From positions 1 through 15,864 of the forward strand of contig CAJUMB010000071.1 in the NCBI GenBank assembly GCA_910587105.1: a DNA stretch of 15,864 nucleotides. The letters run 5' to 3'. Shown here piece after piece: positions 1-8,272 of this stretch. Every line of letters begins with the position of its first letter. Positions within the stretch are counted from its first letter, which is position 1. The notes under the pieces are model-generated. The model did no database searches. It saw only the letters and a list, made by a program, of their open reading frames with translations, and was not told the DNA's origin. Made by a program: the position numbers and the translations under genes. This DNA is from an uncultured Lachnospiraceae bacterium. GTDB lineage: Bacteria > Bacillota > Clostridia > Lachnospirales > Lachnospiraceae.

Positions 1-12
1 AGAAAGAATATT

Positions 13-103
13 TCTCCCACTCTTATCGGTGTGCGAGCGCACCCGTTGGTAGAGCGCGCGGCTGTTAACCGCGTTGTCGTAGGTTCGAGTCCTACTCGGG
101 GAG
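13..103 (+). tRNA. tRNA-Asn(GTT)-like gene with aberrant D-arm side
   Basis: The 3' part is canonical: anticodon stem CGCGG/CCGCG (57-61/69-73) around loop CTGTTAA with anticodon GTT (64-66), five-base variable region, T-arm GTAGG-TTCGAGT-CCTAC (79-95), acceptor 3' strand TCGGGGA (96-102) and discriminator G103, as usual for tRNA-Asn. D-loop GTTGG and the 3' D-stem strand GAGC (52-55) are present. Upstream of position 45 the expected GCTC strand and the normal spacing are missing. TCTCCCA (13-19) can pair with 96-102 at six of seven positions, counting one G-T, but 25 bases (20-44) then replace about eight expected ones and contain a hairpin, GGTGTG-CGAG-CGCACC (28-43). It may be a tRNA with an expanded D-loop, a damaged tRNA gene, or the 3' tRNA fragment left at an integration site. 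Identity as Asn is sure; function is not. Confidence 0.6.
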
Positions 104-122
104 TTAAAATTTATAAACTGTT

Positions 123-162
123 AAACAGTGTAGACTTATTTGATAGGTTTACACTGTTTTTT
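123..162 (+). terminator. Rho-independent terminator after the tRNA
   Basis: A 13-bp stem AAACAGTGTAGAC (123-135) pairs with GTTTACACTGTTT (147-159) with one G-T wobble and an 11-base loop, followed by further T residues. It would end transcription of the tRNA and insulate the downstream operon. Confidence 0.85.
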
Positions 163-205
163 ATCGTATAGAAAACCTCGTCATCGATATGATTATTGTT
201 TTTTG

Positions 206-234
206 TTTCCAAAGGAGAAAAAAACTGATATAAT
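206..234 (+). promoter_or_regulatory. Extended -10 promoter of the five-gene operon
   Basis: TATAAT at 229-234 is preceded by TG at 226-227, giving a perfect extended -10 (TGnTATAAT). A weak -35, TTTCCA (206-211), lies 17 bases upstream. Transcription would start near 241, about 45 bases before the kinase start. A strong extended -10 with a poor -35 is a known sigma-A pattern. Confidence 0.7.
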
Positions 235-285
235 TAAAGAAAAAGTATCTTTTGTTTATAGAGTATTTACGGAGTTTGGGTGTTT

Positions 286-2016
286 ATGGAAATTATTTTG
301 AGATATATTGACCAACATTTATTGCCGCTTTCTCTTTTTCTGGCAGCATCAATTTTTGCAGTATTTTGTCTAAAACTTTATATGCAGGAGAAAAAAAGGT
401 CAAGAAGTGTGGAATTGGCTGTCTCAGGGGAAAGGGAATTTTATCAGTCATTTGCTTCCAACAGACAGGAATCTTTTTTGTTGATTCAAAAGAGTAACCT
501 GCATATTTTATATATTAGCCCTAATTTTGAACAGATGACGGGGATTCGGGCTGAACTGGTATGCGCGGATATTGAAGTACTGAGGAATATAGTTACCCAA
601 AAGGAAGCTAGGAATATTGTAAAACAGCTGAAAAACTGGGATAAAACGCAGGAATTAAAGCTGGAGTTTGATTACAGGAGTGCAGGTACACATCAGATGG
701 CACATGGGTATGCATGGGTCCAGACTGATGGGAATGATGAATGCTATCTGGTTGTATTTGGTGACAATACAGAAGATTATAAAATCCGCAGCGCATTGAA
801 AAAGGAATTAGAGCAGGCTTATCAGGAGAGTCAGGCCAAGACAGATTTTTTGTCTAAGATGTCACATGAGATCCGTACGCCAATGAATGGCATTTTGGGA
901 ATGCTTAGCTTAGCAAAAGTGCATGTAAATGATCCGAAGCAGACGAGTTATTATCTAGAGCGGGCGGAGAGTCTGTCTCAGTTTTTGCTTACTTTGATCA
1001 ATGATATTCTTGATATGTCTAGAATTGAAAGTGGAAAAATGGAGCTGGAGGAAGTGCCGTTTGATCTGTATGGGGTGGCGGAAAAACTGGATTCTATGTT
1101 CCGCAGCACAACAGAAGCGAAAAAACTACGGTGGGATGTTCAGATGCAGGATTTTGATGTATGCCGCGTAGTTGGTGATGAATTGCGGCTGACGCAGGTC
1201 ATTATTAATTTTATTTCCAATGCTGTAAAGTTCACGCCACCTGGAGGAGCAGTTACAGTTACTTTTCGGCAGATGCATAAGATTGACGGAAATCTACATC
1301 TGATGATTCGAGTGAGAGATACTGGAAAAGGAATTAAATCTGATTTTATAAGCCGTATATTTCGTCCCTTTGAGCAGGAAGATGCCTCTACAGCCCATCA
1401 TTACGGCGGCAGTGGACTTGGCATGGCAATTGCCGATAATATTGTGAAATTGATGCAGGGTGAGATTATTGTAGAGAGTGAAGAAGGAAAAGGAACGGAG
1501 TTCGTTGTATATGTGAGTCTTCCAATTGCGGAGGGGGATCAGACTGTACCGGAATCATGGAAAGATGATAAAGCAGCAGATGAAATGGTAGATAAAAAGA
1601 AAGCGGTTGAGGAATTTACGTTAGATGGTATTCGGATTCTGCTTGCCGAGGATAATGATGTGAATGCAGAAATTGCTATGGAGATTATGGAGATGGAGGG
1701 CGCTTCACTTGAGAGAGCCTGCGATGGTCTGGAAGCGGTACGAATGTTTGAGGAAAGTCCTGTTAATGGATATGACGCTATTCTTATGGATATTCAGATG
1801 CCAAACATGAATGGCTGGGAAGCAGCGGCGCAGATCAGAAAACTGTCAAGGCAGGATGCAGATATTCCAATTTTTGCTATGTCTGCCAATGCATTCGTGG
1901 AAGATAAACGTCATTCTATAGAGGTGGGAATGAATGGACATATATCGAAACCTGTTGATTATGATGAAGTAAGGCAGCGGATAGGGGAGGCTCTTTTGAT
2001 TAGCTCAGGGAGGTAG
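286..2016 (+). CDS. Hybrid sensor histidine kinase (TM-PAS-HisKA-HATPase-REC)
   Basis: A membrane-anchored hybrid kinase of 576 residues; numbering is from ATG 286. One membrane segment (about 13-33) is followed by a PAS-like region (about 50-170). The HisKA H-box FLSKMSHEIRTPMNG contains phospho-acceptor His194. The HATPase domain shows the N-box (NFISNAVKFTP), G1 (DTGKGI, Asp345), F-box (FRPFEQED) and G2 (GGSGLGMAI). A C-terminal receiver (about 449-570) has acidic Glu455/Asp456, phospho-acceptor Asp502 (ILMDIQMP), Ser533 and Lys555. Almost nothing lies outside the membrane, so the signal is probably cytoplasmic, within the membrane, or from a partner protein. There is no HPt or DNA-binding output domain, so the phosphate target is encoded elsewhere. 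In-frame GTG 280 (5 bases after GGAG 271-274) is an alternative start; ATG 286 has an 11-base spacing. First gene of the operon. Function class is sure; the signal is unknown. Confidence 0.93.
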   Translation: MEIILRYIDQHLLPLSLFLAASIFAVFCLKLYMQEKKRSRSVELAVSGEREFYQSFASNRQESFLLIQKSNLHILYISPNFEQMTGIRAELVCADIEVLRNIVTQKEARNIVKQLKNWDKTQELKLEFDYRSAGTHQMAHGYAWVQTDGNDECYLVVFGDNTEDYKIRSALKKELEQAYQESQAKTDFLSKMSHEIRTPMNGILGMLSLAKVHVNDPKQTSYYLERAESLSQFLLTLINDILDMSRIESGKMELEEVPFDLYGVAEKLDSMFRSTTEAKKLRWDVQMQDFDVCRVVGDELRLTQVIINFISNAVKFTPPGGAVTVTFRQMHKIDGNLHLMIRVRDTGKGIKSDFISRIFRPFEQEDASTAHHYGGSGLGMAIADNIVKLMQGEIIVESEEGKGTEFVVYVSLPIAEGDQTVPESWKDDKAADEMVDKKKAVEEFTLDGIRILLAEDNDVNAEIAMEIMEMEGASLERACDGLEAVRMFEESPVNGYDAILMDIQMPNMNGWEAAAQIRKLSRQDADIPIFAMSANAFVEDKRHSIEVGMNGHISKPVDYDEVRQRIGEALLISSGR

Positions 2017-2021
2017 TGGGT

Positions 2022-5000
2022 GTGAAAAAGTGGAACAAAATTAAGAAGAGCCAGCTGGTGATGGCGGTTACAGGAGTTTTGGTAATTGGGGCAGGAATTG
2101 TAATTTTGGCTAATGCTTCTGGTTTGCATTCCATGTTTGAACCCAGAGATTTTGAAAGTTTTGAAAATCAATATGCAAATAATGGTGAGTACGACTCCGC
2201 AGCAGGAGACGGAGAGGAATCTGATCTAGCAGATGAAAATGAGGATGGGGAAGAAAGGGCAGATGAGGAAACACAAAAAGCATTGAAAGTTGCCGAAAAT
2301 GACCGCAGGGATCAGAGAGAACCGGATAGTCTTGCTATGACGGAGAATCGAAATGATGGAGATGATTCTGAACGGGAAGAGAATCCAAACGCATTTGAAG
2401 TATCAGATGACAAAGGAGCAGGGGGAATAGATGTCCGGCCTGAAGGAAAGGGAAATGAGAGTCTTGGCGGCGGCAATCTGGGAGACCAGGGCAGTGTTGG
2501 AGACGGAAATAAGCCCGTCCATTCGGAGACACCACATGTAACAGCAGCGTTAACTCCAACGAGCATTCCAAAACCAACAAATATAGAGCAGCCTGGGAAA
2601 ACACCAGAGCCAAAACCGACAGAGACACAAAAACCTACCAATGTGCCAGATATACCAGATACCCCCCAATTGACCCAGACACCAAGGCCAACAGACAGAC
2701 CTGAATTGACAGAGATACCAAATCCGACAAATACGCCGTATCCGACAAATATACCACATCCGACAGAAACAGTGGAACCACCTCCGAATACTTCAACTCC
2801 AACGCCAAAGCCGACGATTTGGGAGGATGAACAGCTTAAGCCGAAGGACCCTGTCGAAACGGAAAACGGCACTCTGATAGGATTATCTGCGGCTATTCAC
2901 AGGCAGTACTATCGTGGTGATGTCTTTAAAGGGGAAGATGCTGTTGTTATTGCAGTTTTCCGTCAGACGGACGGCACTGAAAAGAAACTTGTTTTAACGT
3001 ATGGAGGGGAGAATGGATACAGTGTCAATATGTCTACCCAAATAGTGGGAACACATACAGCAGCTTTCCATTATCTGGGTTTTACAGCAAGAGCTAAGTA
3101 TGAAGTGATCTCCAGTGGAGTAGCCATTCGTTATCATGGTGAAGGGAATGGAGAAATTTTTGCTATTTATTTTCCCGGACCTTTGGGTGGTGATGCAGAA
3201 ACCATGGACCAGTTATCCAATCTGGACCTGTACCCTGACAGCGGTGGTGTGGTAGATTTGTCAGATGTTCACAGCCGTATGACCGCCTATTTGGGAGACC
3301 AAGAGATTAAGAAAAAATTTCTTGAAGAGATCACACACAGAAATGTTATATTTCTGGAGGAAAAAAGCGGGTACTTGACAACGATGCTGAGCGGATTCCA
3401 ATATTATTCGAACGGGAATCTTGAGACAGGAGGTCCATATCTATATTATCCTGTTTACAGCTGGGGTGCCGGTAATCTGAGGAATGTTGTCAATGTAGTG
3501 AAAGAAGTTCCAGAAGGATATAAGATCAGACGTATGGTACATAACGAAGATAATCTGGCAGAGTACAGAGGTAACCAGGTTCTGGAGCAATATACAGGAG
3601 ACGAGAAATGCCTAGCAGTCCCTATGGGAGTAACGGATATTTCATTAAAGGGCAGGCAGGGGAAAGGAGATATCACGTCTCTGATTCTTCCGGAAAGTGT
3701 AGGCCGAATTGATTTTGCCAGTGTATCGAAATGTCTTCCAAAGCTGGAGACATATGAAGTACTGGGTTACAGCGCATATCAAGTGATAGATGGCGTTTTG
3801 TACAGCAAAGATGGAAAGACACTTATCAGTGTTCCAGCCGGAAAGAAAGATATCATAATACCGGATACTGTGACAACGATTGCCAGCGGGGCTTTTCGAA
3901 ACAGCAGAATCAGGGAGCTGAATATACCGGGTACGGTGACAAGACTTGAAACGGATTGCTTTGAAGAATTTCACGGAGAGGTGATTCGCATAGAAGGAAG
4001 CGAAGTACCGAAAGTAATTTTGGAAACAGGATATGGCGGAAAAGTGTTATTCCAGAACTCTGTCTATGATATTTTGTTAAAAAGAGGGATGTTTGAATTC
4101 AAGGACGAGAAAATGCTCTTTGGAGTAATGGATGAAATGGGCGCAGAGATTCCGGAGAAAACAGGAATTTACCAATATGACAGCGAACGCCATATTTTGA
4201 CACTGAAGGATGAGAACGAAACCCTGGCAGGAATTCCAGTAAATTTATACGGTCGTTACACAATTCCAAATGGGATTACAGCGGTAGAAAAATATGCCTT
4301 TGCTGGAATAGACGGACTCAGAAAAGTTGAGATGCCCGCTTCCGTGACTGAGCTTCGGGAGGAAAGCCTGATACTTTCCAAATATGTGGAGAGCATTGTT
4401 ATCACTGCAGAGGAAACCGCTGTTTCTTCCAGAGTGTTCGGCAGTCCTCAAGATGGGATGAAAGTACCTGATATTGTCATATATGTGCCGGAAAAGCTTT
4501 ATGGCCGCTATGTTGAAAAATGGGCACAGGTGCTGGACCCTGTCTATGGAGAAGGAACAGCGGAACATTTGTTGAGAGCTGATAATGCCACTGTCTTTTA
4601 TGAAAATGAGGCAGAATATGAGAGAATTACAGAAGATGGAACGGAATATTACCGTCTGGTAAAATTGTATGCGCAGGATAAGACATCATTTGCGGTAAAG
4701 GAAGGGACCCAGGAGATTGAAGCAGGAGCATTTACACTCTGTGAACCCTTGGAAATTCTGTATCTTCCAGATACATTAAAGCGTGTGGAGGATGGAGCTT
4801 TTACAGGCTGTAGGAATCTCCAGACTGTAACAGTGAAAGAATCACAGCTCCTTTCGGGTCATGTGTTTGACCCACTGTGTGACAGTGTGAAAGTTTACGA
4901 TAAAGGCAGCCAATTTATTGAATTTGTGTATGACAGAGGAATTGTATATGGGAAATACACAGATGGCAGTTATACATTGCTTGATGTTCCCACAGATTAT

Positions 5001-7328
5001 AGAGATGAGATAGTGCTCTATGAAAATACACGGGTTTTGAATGAAGAAGCATTTCGGAACTGTACATTTTTAGAAAAAATAGTTCTGTCAGATCAAGAGG
5101 CATTGGTTGAAATTGGAGACCGCTGTTTTGAAAATTGTTCATCAGTCAAGAGCTTTCGGCTGGATCAAGCGGTTCATCTGGAAAAGATTGGTGAGGAGGC
5201 ATTTCGTTTTTGCACCGGGCTGGTTGAATTGTATCTGCCGGATCATTTAGACGAGGCCGGAAAAAGAATGTGTTATGATTGTACGTCTCTGCAATTTGTG
5301 AAAGCAGAGGGAAGCCGGAAAATCGGAGAGGAAACGTTTTACAATTGTAAAAGTCTTTTGTCCAAAGGGGTGCTGTTAAATTGGGAAGAGATGAGAGAAA
5401 TCGGCAGCGGAGCATTTGCAAGCTGCAGCATGATTTCTTATATCCCGGATATGCCTAAATTGGAAAAATTAGGAGACCAAGCATTCTACATGTGCCAGCG
5501 TTTGAGAGAGATTGTCCTGCCAGAAACACTGTCTGGTATGGGAGAAGAGTGTTTTGGTGAATGTACTTCACTATCACAGGTAGTGATGAACGGAAAGCTG
5601 ACAGGAATCAGCCGCTACTGCTTCTACGGATGCCGTGAATTAATCAAAGTGGACTTTAGCGAACAGCAGAAAAGCACTCTGCAGGTGGTGGGGGTTCAGG
5701 CATTTGGGCAGTGCACCTCCTTGGAAACACTGGATCTAAGTGGATTTCCATTGTTAAGACAGATGGGAGAACGGACATTTGCAGGATGCGGTTTTCTGAC
5801 CACTGTGAGAATGCCAGAGAATCTTTCTAAAATCCCGGATTACTGTTTTGAGGGATGCGGGAATTTGTCGATCCTGACTCTCTGCTCCGATCAGGCAGCC
5901 GAGCTGGGGGAAGCAGTTTTCGGAGAGGAACTGTCCCCATTTATTCATATATGGGTAAAAGAGGAACATCTCGCTGCATACAGAGAAGTTTATAAAGAGG
6001 TACTGGACCAGACGTATGGAGGAGGAACGGCAGAAAAGATTCTTGGAATCATTAATGAAAAGGTAGAAATTATCCGCGGTATTACCTTTGAGCTCACAGA
6101 AGAAGGCAGAATTTTGAAAGAGGCGTCAGAAGCATTTCAGGGGACTTATGTGGTACCCATGGATACCGTATGGATTGAATCTGAGGCATTTATGAATTGT
6201 GCCGGGCTGACAGAGATTGAGCTTCCGGCTGGCAGCAGTATCTGTCTGGGTGACCGCTGCTTTAAAGGCTGTGCAGCATTAGAGAGCGTACAGCTGCATG
6301 GAGACATTCCTCAATGGGGAGAAGAGGTATTTATGGAATGCACTTCTTTACAAAAGCTGGATATAGGTGGAGGCAGGCAGGAACAGATTCCCAGAATTGG
6401 GACCAGAGCTTTCAAAGGGTGTACAGGACTTGCAGGACGTGATAAGGTGACGTTTAGAGGAGTGCTGTCGGTTCTGGGAGAGGAATGCTTTGCAGAATGT
6501 GTAAATTTGGAGGCAGTTCCTATGTCAGAAAATGCCCGTACCAGTATTGAGATAATTGAGGATCGTGCATTTGAGGGCTGTAAAAGCTTATCACAATTTC
6601 TTACCAGTGCTTATACAGGTGTAAAGACAATAGGAGTCTGTGCATTTTCCGATTGTGATTCTCTGGTGAATCCCTCAATTCCGGCAAGTGTAACATGGAT
6701 TGGCGACGGGGTGTTCTCAGAATGTGATAATTTAAAGACAGTTAGTTTTTACTGTGCTTTGGAGGAGTATCCAAAAGACTGTTTTAAGAATTGTCCGAAA
6801 CTTACCAGAACGGGAGGAGTGGCTGATGCGCTGTCCGGATTGAGGCGGATCGGAGAGAGTACCTATGAAGGATGTATTTCTCTGACGACGAATAGTACCT
6901 GGAATCTGGGAAGATATCAAAATTTGGAAGAAATCGGTGTAAATGCATTTGCAGGATGTACGAATATGACGGATATCAATCTGTCAGCTGTTATCAAAAA
7001 AATTGGAGAAGGTGCTTTTGACGGCTGCAGTAATGTTGGGCAAATGATTTTTGGAACTTCGACAGTGCCGGAAATTGGGTTGATTGGACTGGAGACTCTT
7101 TCGGAAGGTTTCTGTATAAAAGTACCGGACAGCCAATCTGACGGCGATAGTGTTTATAAATCATATTTGGCGGTATTTGAGGGAATGTTTGGATATGACA
7201 CAGCATATGAGATTCTGGATTCCATTTCCGATGGCGCGAAAGAACGGAATGGTATGCTGCTTCCAGATGAAAATAAGTTAGAAGGGAATGGTCTGGAAAA
7301 AAATGAGACAGAGGAGATAGTAGAATGA
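2022..7328 (+). CDS. Giant BspA-type leucine-rich-repeat surface protein, N-terminally anchored
   Basis: About 1768 residues. A basic N-terminus and one hydrophobic segment (SQLVMAVTGVLVIGAGIVIL) form a membrane anchor or uncleaved signal. An Asp/Glu-rich stretch (to about residue 150) and a Pro/Thr stalk (about 178-265) follow. Residues about 285-370 resemble a bacterial Ig-like domain (YYRGDVF then VVIAVFRQTDGTEKKL). From about residue 530 the chain is mostly BspA-type LRR_5 units (pattern IGEEAFRFCTGLVELYLPD), interrupted by related modules ending in VP..Y..Y...D..YG.GTAE.IL. There is no LPXTG sorting signal and no C-terminal membrane segment. GTG 2022 was chosen because AGGGAGG (2007-2013) lies 8 bases upstream; in-frame GTG 2016 would be only 2 bases away. 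The gene starts 5 bases after the kinase stop, and its own stop overlaps the moxR start. BspA-like proteins are often adhesins or ligand-binding surface proteins; the ligand here is unknown. Confidence 0.9.
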   Translation: MKKWNKIKKSQLVMAVTGVLVIGAGIVILANASGLHSMFEPRDFESFENQYANNGEYDSAAGDGEESDLADENEDGEERADEETQKALKVAENDRRDQREPDSLAMTENRNDGDDSEREENPNAFEVSDDKGAGGIDVRPEGKGNESLGGGNLGDQGSVGDGNKPVHSETPHVTAALTPTSIPKPTNIEQPGKTPEPKPTETQKPTNVPDIPDTPQLTQTPRPTDRPELTEIPNPTNTPYPTNIPHPTETVEPPPNTSTPTPKPTIWEDEQLKPKDPVETENGTLIGLSAAIHRQYYRGDVFKGEDAVVIAVFRQTDGTEKKLVLTYGGENGYSVNMSTQIVGTHTAAFHYLGFTARAKYEVISSGVAIRYHGEGNGEIFAIYFPGPLGGDAETMDQLSNLDLYPDSGGVVDLSDVHSRMTAYLGDQEIKKKFLEEITHRNVIFLEEKSGYLTTMLSGFQYYSNGNLETGGPYLYYPVYSWGAGNLRNVVNVVKEVPEGYKIRRMVHNEDNLAEYRGNQVLEQYTGDEKCLAVPMGVTDISLKGRQGKGDITSLILPESVGRIDFASVSKCLPKLETYEVLGYSAYQVIDGVLYSKDGKTLISVPAGKKDIIIPDTVTTIASGAFRNSRIRELNIPGTVTRLETDCFEEFHGEVIRIEGSEVPKVILETGYGGKVLFQNSVYDILLKRGMFEFKDEKMLFGVMDEMGAEIPEKTGIYQYDSERHILTLKDENETLAGIPVNLYGRYTIPNGITAVEKYAFAGIDGLRKVEMPASVTELREESLILSKYVESIVITAEETAVSSRVFGSPQDGMKVPDIVIYVPEKLYGRYVEKWAQVLDPVYGEGTAEHLLRADNATVFYENEAEYERITEDGTEYYRLVKLYAQDKTSFAVKEGTQEIEAGAFTLCEPLEILYLPDTLKRVEDGAFTGCRNLQTVTVKESQLLSGHVFDPLCDSVKVYDKGSQFIEFVYDRGIVYGKYTDGSYTLLDVPTDYRDEIVLYENTRVLNEEAFRNCTFLEKIVLSDQEALVEIGDRCFENCSSVKSFRLDQAVHLEKIGEEAFRFCTGLVELYLPDHLDEAGKRMCYDCTSLQFVKAEGSRKIGEETFYNCKSLLSKGVLLNWEEMREIGSGAFASCSMISYIPDMPKLEKLGDQAFYMCQRLREIVLPETLSGMGEECFGECTSLSQVVMNGKLTGISRYCFYGCRELIKVDFSEQQKSTLQVVGVQAFGQCTSLETLDLSGFPLLRQMGERTFAGCGFLTTVRMPENLSKIPDYCFEGCGNLSILTLCSDQAAELGEAVFGEELSPFIHIWVKEEHLAAYREVYKEVLDQTYGGGTAEKILGIINEKVEIIRGITFELTEEGRILKEASEAFQGTYVVPMDTVWIESEAFMNCAGLTEIELPAGSSICLGDRCFKGCAALESVQLHGDIPQWGEEVFMECTSLQKLDIGGGRQEQIPRIGTRAFKGCTGLAGRDKVTFRGVLSVLGEECFAECVNLEAVPMSENARTSIEIIEDRAFEGCKSLSQFLTSAYTGVKTIGVCAFSDCDSLVNPSIPASVTWIGDGVFSECDNLKTVSFYCALEEYPKDCFKNCPKLTRTGGVADALSGLRRIGESTYEGCISLTTNSTWNLGRYQNLEEIGVNAFAGCTNMTDINLSAVIKKIGEGAFDGCSNVGQMIFGTSTVPEIGLIGLETLSEGFCIKVPDSQSDGDSVYKSYLAVFEGMFGYDTAYEILDSISDGAKERNGMLLPDENKLEGNGLEKNETEEIVE
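2553..2816 (+). repeat. Pro/Thr-rich stalk repeats inside the LRR protein
   Basis: About 88 codons encode degenerate short units such as KPTN, NPTNTPYPTNIPHPTE and TPTPKPT, visible in the DNA as recurring CCNACNAAT blocks. Such tracts usually form extended, often glycosylated spacers that carry a domain across the peptidoglycan. Their position between the acidic N-terminal stretch and the folded domains fits that role (inference). Repeat number could vary by slippage. Confidence 0.8.
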
Positions 7329-8266
7329 TCATAGAACAGTCAGAGCAGGTAATCCAGGAAATAAAGAAGGTATTCATCGGAAAAGATGAAATTATTGAAA
7401 AGGTTCTGATGAGCATTTATGCCGGAGGACATATCCTGTTGGAAGATGCTCCGGGGGTGGGAAAGACCACGCTGGCGCTTGGATTTTCCAGAGCACTGGG
7501 GCTGTCATATAAACGGGTGCAGTTTACTCCGGATACTATGCCCTCTGATATTACTGGATTCAGTATTTATAACAAAGGTACCGGAGAATTCGAGTATAAG
7601 CCAGGGGCGGCAGACTGCCATCTGCTTTTAGGCGATGAGATCAACCGGACATCACCAAAAACACAGGCGGCTCTTCTGGAAGTTATGGAAGAGGGCAGTG
7701 TGACGGTAGACGGAGTTACACATGTACTGCCCAAGCCATTTATCTGTATTGCCACGCAGAATCATTATGGTTCTGCAGGCACGCAGGCGCTTCCGGATTC
7801 TCAGCTGGACCGCTTTATGGTGCGGCTGAGTATCGGCTATCCGGGGCGTGACAGCCAGGTTGCTATTCTGAAAAGCCGCAGGGGAATCAGTGATATTGAC
7901 AATGTGCGGCCTATGATGACCCGGGACGATGTGAAAGAGATACAGGATTATCTCTACTCCATCAAGATCACAGAGGATATTCTTTACTACATTACGGATC
8001 TGTGTACAGAAACACGGCAGGCTTCCATGGTGGAGCTGGGAGTCAGCCCCCGGGGCATCCATGCGCTGGCTCAGCTGGTACGCGCCAGAGCGATTCTGCG
8101 GGAGCGGGACTTTGTGACGCCGGAGGATGTACAGGCGGTGTTTATGGATGTCTGTGCCCACCGTCTGGTTATGAAACCGCAGGCTAAGATCGAGGGCGTG
8201 ACGGCGGTGGATGTGCTGAGAGATATTATGGAAAAAATAAAGGCGCCGTCTCTGGGAAGAAAGTGA
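7325..8266 (+). CDS. MoxR-family AAA+ ATPase
   Basis: A complete 313-residue MoxR-type ATPase. Walker A is APGVGKTT (42-49) and Walker B is LLLGDEINR (Asp104/Glu105). Sensor 1 is ATQN (143-146), the arginine-finger region is QLDRFM (Arg163) and sensor 2 is SPRG (241-244). Length and motifs are typical of the family, which acts as a cytoplasmic chaperone-like ATPase helping protein complexes or cofactor-containing proteins mature, nearly always beside DUF58 or VWA-domain genes, as here. The start overlaps the stop of the LRR gene (ATGA, 7325-7328), and GAGGAG (7311-7316) lies 8 bases upstream, so translation is probably coupled. The client protein is unknown; the tight link to the giant LRR gene makes that protein, or the downstream membrane proteins, candidates (inference). 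Confidence 0.95.
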   Translation: MIIEQSEQVIQEIKKVFIGKDEIIEKVLMSIYAGGHILLEDAPGVGKTTLALGFSRALGLSYKRVQFTPDTMPSDITGFSIYNKGTGEFEYKPGAADCHLLLGDEINRTSPKTQAALLEVMEEGSVTVDGVTHVLPKPFICIATQNHYGSAGTQALPDSQLDRFMVRLSIGYPGRDSQVAILKSRRGISDIDNVRPMMTRDDVKEIQDYLYSIKITEDILYYITDLCTETRQASMVELGVSPRGIHALAQLVRARAILRERDFVTPEDVQAVFMDVCAHRLVMKPQAKIEGVTAVDVLRDIMEKIKAPSLGRK

Positions 8267-8272
8267 TGAATT

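Noticed and set aside
2312..2872. Long minus-strand open frame opposite the acidic and Pro/Thr-rich part of the LRR gene
   Set aside because: It is rich in Val/Gly/Phe only because it mirrors the Pro/Thr repeats; no ribosome binding site or recognisable domain.
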